Assembly (NCBI GenBank): GCA_963682055.1
Contig: OY821744.1
Location: 30,046,967-30,110,966, forward strand
DNA length: 64,000 nucleotides
DNA from: Primula veris
Taxonomy: Eukaryota > Streptophyta > Magnoliopsida > Ericales > Primulaceae
Direction of reading: 5' to 3'
A program made the translations under genes and the position numbers. Shown here piece by piece: positions 56,059 to 64,000 of this stretch. The notes beneath the pieces are model-generated. The model was not told the DNA's origin. It did not search any database and saw only the letters and a list, made by a program, of their open reading frames with translations. How positions within the stretch are numbered: the stretch's first letter is position 1; each line of letters starts with the position of its first letter.

Positions 56059-59000
56059 TCACATCTTCGACATTGTGTGGTCCATCACATCCACAAGGAA
56101 ATCTACAAATGTACGCAAAAGGCAGGTGATTACTTGAATGAAAAAGTAAAGTGTTTATATACGAGTATGAGAAAACAAGAAAAAACATACCAGCATCTTC
56201 CTTGGTGAAGCAAAGGGGAGGAGTGATCCTAAAAACATTTCCAAAAAATCCACCTTTCCCTATCAACACTCCCATTTCTTGAAAGGTAAGAAAAAACAGT
56301 TGTCAGTTTCGGATGGTGTAGAGATGGACTATTAACTACATGAGCAATTTTTTTTTCGTAAAAGTCCATTTTCAGGATATCATCTGGAATTTACCAACCT
56401 TTCATCTGTTCCATGACATGCATAGTTTCAGCCTTGGCTGGAGTTTTAAGCTTGTGATCAGTTACAAGTTCAACTCCTAACATCAATCCTCTTCCCCTAA
56501 CATCCCCTATAACTGCAGAAACAAAATAAGAACTTTCAGATATTAAAAGACAAGTGATATACATATGGTTTGTCTAAAATCTTTTCAAGGGTCAACTCAA
56601 CTATATTCATTTTTATTCAAATTCCAAAATGAAAGCAAATAAATGGGGCAGACTAAATAAGTTTCTTAAGGTTTCTAAAATTCAGGAAGTTCTTATATAT
56701 CCTACACATGTTTAGAGAACCATTCCACACAGTCAATGTATCCACATTATTTTCTACTCTCGTGTACCTCATAAAGTTTACATTTCTTTTTTATAGTTAC
56801 GTGCTAAGATAAGAGTTCATCCAAGATAGGGACCCTTAATTTCATAATCTTCATCATCTAAGTATAGATATAATTTTCAGATAAGAAATACATTAGATAT
56901 AAAAGCAATGTAACAGAACATACTATCGTGCTTTGCCTTGAGAGAGAACAGACGTTCTTTCAGATATGATCCAACACTGAATGCATTTTCTTGAAGCTTT
57001 TCTTTTTCAATTACTTTAAGAACAGCCAATCCACCAGCTGTACAGACAGGATTTCCCCCAAATGTATTAAAATAGCTGCGATGCGCCAACACCTTCGCAA
57101 TTTCAGGAGTGGTCACAACTGCACCAAGGGGAAGGCCATTCCCAATACCCTAATGAACCGATAAAAAACAATTGAAAACTTAAAACTTGGAGTTATAGAA
57201 AACAATGAGCAAAATATTTAAACAGTTCTAGAGTAATCAGCCTTAAAACTATGTTTAAAAGAACTCACTTCAAAAAGCCTTCAAACTCGCTTTTGCTTAT
57301 GTTTTGAAGAGAAGCTCAAAGGTTACGCTTTTTACAGAGAGGTGTCCTTTTCCCGTTCAAAAACATAGAATTCGTTATAGATAAAGAAAATAAGATCGCG
57401 TGAAGCTTAGATATGATAATTAGCATATGTATTTCTTGTTAAAGTTTCAATAGCAAACCATTGTATTTGCATAATTTTTCAAGTTAAGTGCTTTATTGCT
57501 TTTAAGTTTTGAACCAAACGAATATGCATAATACAATGCTGTTTTAATTGTATAGCTTATTTTTTTTTACTGAAAACGATTGCAAAACATCGATAATTTG
57601 TTGAACAAAAATGACTGACAGAAAATGGAAACCAAAAAGTGGAAGGCAAAGAAAATATACCTTGGCCATAGTAACAATATCAGGAACAACACCATGGGCC
57701 TCAAAACCCCAAAAATGGCTTCCAGTACGAGCAAATCCCGACTGGACCTCGTCAGCTATACAAAGTCCTCCGGCCTTTCTAATGCTGCTATACGCAGCTG
57801 GCAAATAACCAGGAGCCAACTCTAAGATGCCACCAACCCCCTGTTTACACAACGATGCTTTAAATAGTGAGGGGAAATATACGTTTATATATATATAAGG
57901 GATGCCGATTTTAGGTAATGGATAGAGCACCTGTATAGCTTCCCCGATAAAACCCCCAACACGACCACTAGTTCCATAGGCAATAAGGTCTTCAACATCT
58001 TCTGCATATTTTGGCCCATCAGACCCAAAGACACCTCGATACTGATCAGGGTTCAGGGCATGGTGAACTCCTGACTGTAGGGCATTCATATGACAAGACA
58101 TTACAATTAAGAAAATAAAAGGGTAACTATATTGTTATTGCCGATACAAGTATTACTTTTTTGTATGAATTAGCAATTTTATTAAAACTCACTAAAAGAG
58201 TCGGTTGATAAATTAAACAATGCTAGTGCAAGTTAGGGCTATCTTGTAAGAAAATACGAGCACGTGAAACCATTTTCTTAGTTTCACTTTAATTCATTGT
58301 TTTAAAGCAGTCAAAGATAGTTACACAAATGACAAACCCATAAATGAGAACTAAAAATATTTTGGAAAACTTTTTACCTGTATGACATTGAACTTGTAGT
58401 TAGATTGAGCAGTAGCCCCCATTGTTCCAGCTGCATTGCCATGATAACCGTTCCTCAGTGAAACAATGTCATGGCAGCCTGTATACAACCGTGCCATCAT
58501 CAATGCCAGCTCATTAGCCTCCGTCCCAGAGTTTGTAAAGAACACAACCTTAATAGAAAATGATGAAAAAATATTCACAAACTAATTGATAAACAAACAA
58601 GAAAAATGGTTAATTACAACTGTCTAACACCAAGGTATCATCAAATATCGATTTGTACACCAAACTATAAAAGTTAGCAATAATGTAACATTGTTTTTCA
58701 CTTTGTACACTACAGAGCGAAAAAGTATGGTTTGGGAAATAAATTACGGAAATATAATAAAATAGTGTAGAAACTCAAAAAAAGGAAAGGCGTAGTTTTT
58801 TTCTATATGGATCACTAAGTGAACAAAATTGTTTGAGAAAATTTTAACTGTAATTTACTAATAGCTTATTTGGGTAAGTTGGTGTGGAAATTTGAAATCA
58901 GATGATACATTGGTTCACAGAACTGTAATTATCCCAAGATAAAATAACAAAAACTGAGAAAATGTCAGAATTAAACCTTTAGATCACCAGGCATCTTCGC

Positions 59001-62000
59001 CGCCAATGCCTCTGCAAAATCTGCGATAGCTGAGTTTAGATAAAGGATGGTTGAGTGTTGCAGACGTTTTGTTTGGTTAACAATGGCTTCAACTACAGTG
59101 GGGTGGCAGTGGCCGCAACATACTGTAGCAATTCCCCCAAATGCATCTAAATATCTTCGTCCACTCTCGTCGAATAAATATTGCATTTTTCCATCTACTA
59201 AATTCAACTGTAACAAAGCACACGCATACGCACAAACAATTCTCAATTATTATATCATCAAGTCAATGATTGTTTGCAACCCAGCAGAAAAGGATATGCT
59301 TGAAACAAGTTAGAGGGGGAAAAAGATTAACACTTGTTTGGTTGCACCTATTAGGCTCAAGAGTTTTGCTTAAAAGCTCCACACTTGGTTGACCAGCTCA
59401 AAACTTAAACTTTTCTGGTGTTTTTTGCCTGAAAAATTATAAGCTTTAAACTGAAAGAACCCAGTTTTCATTAAACACAAAAAACCCCAGTTCATTTGCT
59501 TAAAGTTGCAACCGTAAAAACTATAAGTACCCGAGTTAACAAATCAGAAATTAAAGACAATTACACCCACTTCAACTATGACAAACAAGTACATCTTATT
59601 ACTACACTAAACCAAGCCTTGTACTTGTTTTCCAAACTCCAACACACAGAAAACCAAAACAGACTCAAAGTCTTAAACAAATAATGGGACAAGAGATTAA
59701 CAGTTTGTTAGATTGAGCCTTTGATCATATAAGCTGCGTTCATAAATTTAAGAAAATTAAGCTGGGTTCATCCAAATTAAAACTTTAGCTTATTCAGGCC
59801 AAATTCAGAAAGAGCTACTCTGATTTTAAGCTGATAAACCATATACATTCCATCTATTAATTAAAAAGTCAAGCTCAAAAAATTGGAACCAAACAAGACC
59901 CAGGTAACTAAATTGGTATATTCTCTTTTCCAAAAGCTTGTTTGGATGTATGACTCATGTACACAAACACGTCAAATACAAGGGACGACCACAAGATATT
60001 GCCAAAAATTACACAGATAGGCTGCTTTTTACAATATCTCACCACCTGTGGTTCTAAATTGAACTATATTACAACATTCTGGTTTGATAATTTGATACTC
60101 TTAAGCTACCATTAACTTGAACTGTCGCACAACAAACATTGATATGGCGAGGGCATCACAAATCAACAGCACATATTTACTTTAAAAAAGCAGCACATAA
60201 TTAATTTTGCATAAGCTTGGGGTATCAATATGCAATGCCATTAACTTTCTTCAGTTTAATAATTAGGGTCCACTGAATGAAATTCTGATACCGATAACCA
60301 AAATCCATAACAAACAATATACTTTCTGAAATTATTTTCAATCCTGTACTGGTTATTTGCCATAATAGAATTCTCAACAACATAAACATTGCTTATTTAT
60401 CATCATTACAAGTATTGATATGGAGCCTACATTACATTTTCACCAACATTCAGTAACTTCAAAATGCAACACCTATAGACTATAGTCAATCACAATTAAG
60501 CACCTAATTTTAATTTATTTTGCATAGATTGGAATATAAATGAATAATACCATAAACTTTCTTCAGTTTATGTATCAGGGTCCATTAGAAATCCTGATTG
60601 ACAGTTTCCAAATGAAGATTTTTTCTTTCTTATGTTCCCATTTCCATATTTAACTTGTATAGATAAGGGTATCAATAAGTAATGCCATTAACTTTTTCTG
60701 TTTAAGAATCAGCGTCCATTAATAATCCTGATAGTCAATTTCCAAAATAAGATACAATCTGATTTTATTCAAATTTTTAGTACCTACCGATTCCACTGAT
60801 TTTTACTTAATTTACTCAGAATGAGGTGTCAATAGTTAATGCTATTAACTTTTTCCAGTTTAAGAATCAGGGATTTAGTGTCCATTGAGAATCTTGATTG
60901 TCCATATCCAAATTAAGATATACTTTTATGATATTATTCTGATTACTTCCTGATAGTCAATATCCAAAAAAAAAACATACTTTCTTATTTTATTTTTTGA
61001 TTCTGAAGTTGTACCAAACTTTTATGTAATTTGCATAGATTGAGGTATCAATAAGTAAAGCCATTAACGAGTTCAAATCTTCTACCCCATTTCTCTACCC
61101 CCTTTCGTGCCCCCTTGCTTATTTTATCGAAAAAAAATTTCTAAAAAACTTGAAAAAAATTGTACAATTACTATAATACATGTATCAATACATTCCAATA
61201 ATTATTTTTAAAAGAAAATCCACATAAAATTTGTTTTGGAATAAATGTATAAATTAGTGTAAATTAAACATTGAATATTAAAAAAATTGTCTAAAACAAT
61301 ATTATGTTCAAATGTTTTAAAATTTGAATACAATATAATATAAAAGTTTATAAAGTTGCGGTATAAGTTGTGAAAATTTAAAATTTGAGTAAAAATAAGC
61401 AAGGGGACACGAAAGGGGGTAGAGATTAGGGGGTAGAAGATTTGGACTCGCCATTAACCTTTTACTTTTTTCAGTTTAATTGTTTAAGAATCAGGGTCCA
61501 TGAATAATCTTGATTGTGAGTATCCAAATTAACATACCTAGTACATTCTAATTTTATTCTCACTTTATTTTATTTTATTTGCATACATTGGGACGTCAAT
61601 AAGTAATGTCATGGGAAATTTAATATATAATAGTAAAAAATTCGGACTCAATTATCAGAAACTTAAATTTGTGTTTTTTGTTTAAGAAATTGGTATCATC
61701 AAGCATCGATGACACATACAAAGGGAAAAAATATGCACAATCATTGAGCACTTGTATCAAATCGATTTTGACCCCAATTTTTTGTTAATTTAGTGACTGT
61801 TTGGCAACAGCTTCTTTTCTCAGCCTTTTCAACTTTTTGATTAATAAAAGCTATGAGTGTTTGGTAAGTCAACTTTTTTAGCTTTTTAAAAGCTAGCTTT
61901 TGAGGCAAAAAAAGCTAAAAATCTCAAAAGCAGAGAAGTTAGGAATTTGCGGATTTATTTAGTTTTTCACATTTAAAAAAATCAAAAGTAAAAAAATTTC

Positions 62001-63251
62001 CAATTAAATCATTTTGTAAATTTACAAGTCACTTATAAGTTAAAATAAGTATAAAAAAATGACTTTTAAACAAAAATAAGTTATAAGTCACTTATAAGTA
62101 AAAAAGCCAAGGTGATGACAAACATACATTGTATCTTCTTTCAAGCGAGCTTTTTTCTCATTGCTTTTTAAAAACAACTCTTGAAATTAGAAAATCCGAT
62201 GCCAAACATGCCCTAAGTCTTGTACGACTAAATATTCATTTTTTTATAATGTCATTAACTTTTTTTTTCCTATTTAACAATCCGTTAAGAATTATGATTG
62301 TCAATAGCTAAAACAATTTACTTTCAGATTTTATCAACTTATCACCAAACATTCCTTATTAATTACTTCAATACAGGTGCCACGTCATAAGTTGAAAAAA
62401 ATAAGTTAAAAGTTGAAGTAAGTAAAAAATGACTTATTCCGTATAAACAAGAATAACTTATAAGTCACTTACAAGTAAAAAAGCTAAGGTGGTGACAAAT
62501 TAAACTTCTTTTAAGCGATAATTTTTCTCATTGGTATTTAGAAGCAGTTTTTTTGAATTAAAAAGCTGATGCCAAACGCGCCTTAAGTCTTGTACTAAAT
62601 ATTCATTTTTTCCTAATATCCTTAACTTTTCCTTTTCCTTTTAAAATTCCGTTTAGAATCAATATCAATAGATTTTTTTAGTTGATTTTTGGATTTTAGA
62701 TTTTAGATTTTAAAAATCTGTGGGTGTTTGGCAAGCCAGGTTATTCAGCTTCTAAAAAACTGATTTTTTGGCTGAAAAAGCTAAAAAAACCCAGATTTTT
62801 AAAATCTAGCTTTTCAGTAGATTATTAAAACAGAATTTTAAAATCTGATTTTGGACCAAAAAATTTGTTGACAAACATAGCCATAACCTTATTAATGTAA
62901 CCAAACAATATAAGGATAAGTTAAGATTTTATTAACTTGATCACCAGAGGTTCCTTATTAATTACACTAATACCAGTGCCACGTCATAATAATATAATCC
63001 AAAAAAGGAATTAAATAGATTAAAAAAAAAAAACTCACGGGATCGGAGTACAAGTGGAACACGGCGGGGCTAAGGTGGCGTTGACGCTTCTTTAAAATCT
63101 CGGCGGCGGAAGGTCCGGTATACGGCGGCGGAGTATAATCGAACGGTGGCATTTTTGTAATTTCATGTTTGGCACTAGCTTCATTAACAGCCGCGCTTGA
63201 ATGAGATATTGTTCTCCTAATTTGCAGCTTCCATAAAACTCTCTTCATCAT
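56059..63251 (-). CDS. AGT2: Alanine:glyoxylate aminotransferase 2 homologue, mitochondrial
   Basis: Nine exons: 63251-63039, 59207-58977, 58548-58378, 58074-57931, 57840-57661, 57149-56924, 56512-56399, 56277-56191, 56102-56059. All are GT-AG and phase-consistent, 469 residues, near the plant length of about 476. The first 34 residues ([18 protein letters not shown]...) are basic and almost free of acidic residues, a mitochondrial presequence. Then [15 protein letters not shown], typical of plant AGT2. Class III aminotransferase motifs: NSGTEANE (154-161), [14 protein letters not shown] (Asp283 to the PLP ring nitrogen), TMAK with the PLP lysine Lys313 at the exon 5/6 border, and YFNTFGGNP. 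It transfers amino groups to glyoxylate or pyruvate; the relative PYD4 acts on beta-alanine. Which paralogue this is cannot be decided here. Intron 1 is 3.8 kb. Confidence 0.95.
59330..59905. repeat. Inverted-repeat element in AGT2-like intron 1
   Basis: The left side CTTGTTTGGTTGCACC and the right side, on the other strand, GGTCTTGTTTGGTTCCAATT pair over about 15-20 bases, with phrases such as AAGCTTTAAACTG and TTTAAGCTGATAAACC inside. It looks like a MITE of the common GTTTGGTT-ended type. Borders are approximate and no target duplication was fixed. Confidence 0.5.
60236..61610. repeat. Degenerate tandem repeat in AGT2-like intron 1
   Basis: Units read roughly: ATCAATAAGTAATGCCATTAAC, then CTTTTTTCAGTTTAAGAATC, then AGGGTCCATTGAGAATCCTGATTG, then a TATCCAAATTAAGATAC-like phrase. 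Copies begin near 60236, 60550, 60684, 60840 and 61060, with a start of another at 61608. Spacing is irregular (about 134-314 bp). The copy at 61060 is split by a MULE-type MITE. No known element is recognised. Confidence 0.75.
61069..61449. mobile_element. MULE-type MITE, copy 3 (381 bp)
   Basis: Flanked by identical 9-bp repeats GCCATTAAC (61060-61068, 61450-61458). Terminal repeats GAGTTCAAATCTTCTACCCC and, at the right on the other strand, GAGTCCAAATCTTCTACCCC match at 19 of 20. Sub-terminal TTTCGTGCCCCCTTGCTTAT on both arms ties it to copies 1 and 2. Confidence 0.95.
61793..62213. mobile_element. Tourist-like MITE in AGT2-like intron 1
   Basis: Starts GTGACTGTTTGGCAACAG and ends CGATGCCAAACATGCCC, with TTA before and TAA after. 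The interior AAAATAAGTTATAAGTCACTTA and AAAAAGC matches the nested element at 38757-39117. A partial copy of the same family follows at about 62390-62590, and a related short foldback (GGGTGTTTGGCAAG to GTTGACAAACATAGCC) lies at about 62720-62885. Confidence 0.65.
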
Positions 63252-63252
63252 T

Positions 63253-63253
<1 letters not shown>

Positions 63254-63292
<39 letters not shown>

Positions 63293-63294
63293 CT
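63254..63294. repeat. (CT)n/(TA)n microsatellite in the AGT2-like 5' leader
   Basis: On the minus strand a TA run is followed by about 11 GA repeats ending three bases before the first ATG at 63251. It is thus in the leader or core promoter and likely length-variable. Confidence 0.9.
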
Positions 63295-63530
63295 ATTCGC
63301 TATATATTGTATGTATATATTGTAGTATGAAACACGAGGGCGACAGTACTGTTAAGAATAAATTACACTTATGCTTATTTATTGTTAGAAATAAATTATA
63401 TTTGGTCCTCATAAATGTGTTTTCATAATTTTAATATGGAGTATATTCATAATTGGATATATATTTGATCGATTTTTTGAACAATTTTGATAGTTGATGT
63501 ATAAAATAGAATTGTTTTTATACACAGATT

Positions 63531-63786
63531 TAGGGCTAGACGAAAAACCGGAAAAGCCTAACCGAACCGAAAAAGACCTAAACCGAAAAATTTTCGGGTC
63601 GGTTTCGGTTTTCAATAAAACTGAACCGAAAAACTGAAAAAAACCGAAATTTGACCAAAAAAACCCGGTCCGGTTCGGTCCAAAAAATAAAAAGACCGAA
63701 GCCGAAAAAAAACGAACCGAAAAATATGCTCGGTTTCGGTTTCGGTTTTGCTAAAAACCGAACCGAACCGACCGAACCCAGCCCTA
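63531..63786. mobile_element. hAT-type MITE rich in CCGAA/TTCGG, upstream of the AGT2-like gene
   Basis: Flanked by identical 8-bp repeats CACAGATT (63523-63530, 63787-63794). Ends TAGGGCTAGAC and, on the other strand, TAGGGCTGGGTTCGG. The 256-bp interior is made of AACCGAA/TTCGGTT words on both strands and can fold strongly. It lies 280 bp upstream of the aminotransferase start, so probably in the promoter. The last 200 bases of the window hold nothing I recognise. Confidence 0.93.
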
Positions 63787-64000
63787 CACAGATTCTTTGA
63801 AAGGGGAGAGTGTAATTACATTTAGGTTTTTTTTATTGTTTGGAGTAACTTATATTTGGTACTGGTAGATGTATTTTGTAGTTACTATTCAAGATTGAGA
63901 ATTAAATATGAGTGATGGATTTTATACCGGATTTTATTCAACAATTTTAATAGTTGACGAATAAAATAGAATTATTTTTATGGATTGCGATGGATTTATA

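Overview
The window is nuclear DNA of a flowering plant, probably a eudicot. The evidence is AT-rich intergenic DNA, small exons with GT-AG introns, Stowaway, Tourist, hAT and Mutator-type MITEs, a TRIM, a tRNA-derived SINE and a Tat-lineage Ty3/gypsy retrotransposon. The species cannot be fixed from the sequence.

Positions 1-14395 are one large Tat-type LTR retrotransposon lying on the minus strand. Its upstream LTR (13827-14395), primer-binding site (13807-13824) and an uninterrupted 1972-residue Gag-Pol with a second RNase H (7829-13747) are present. The other LTR must lie beyond the left edge. Between pol and that missing LTR the element carries a 0.75-kb tandem array and about 6 kb of genes on the opposite (plus) strand: an intron-containing gene with a putative gypsy-type transposase domain, and several coiled-coil ORFs, two of them with their own TATA boxes. 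This antisense cassette is the most unusual part of the window.

Positions 14396-32700 hold the U2B'' spliceosomal protein gene (5 exons, minus, 16993-21391), a complete autonomous hAT transposon with an exact 8-bp target duplication (25294-28508), two shorter hAT relatives, and a two-exon short-chain dehydrogenase gene (plus, 30508-32217) whose intron appears to use a GC donor and whose promoter is a local duplication.

Positions 33953-54540 are a complete 17-exon listerin (LTN1) gene on the minus strand, the ribosome quality-control E3 ligase; I could join all exons in frame to 1846 residues. Its introns hold a TRIM with an exact 5-bp target duplication, a MULE-type MITE carrying a SINE, nested Tourist-like MITEs, a Stowaway MITE, and a tandem array whose units include copies of part of exon 2.

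Positions 56059-63251 are a nine-exon mitochondrial alanine:glyoxylate aminotransferase 2-like gene (minus, 469 residues). Its 3.8-kb first intron is filled with degenerate tandem repeats and MITEs, and a hAT MITE sits about 280 bp upstream of its start.

The host genes are unrelated housekeeping or metabolic genes (splicing, ribosome rescue, photorespiratory-type transamination, alcohol/ketone redox), as expected in a plant genome without operons. What links the window is repeated transposon insertion, much of it datable from intact target duplications and nesting.
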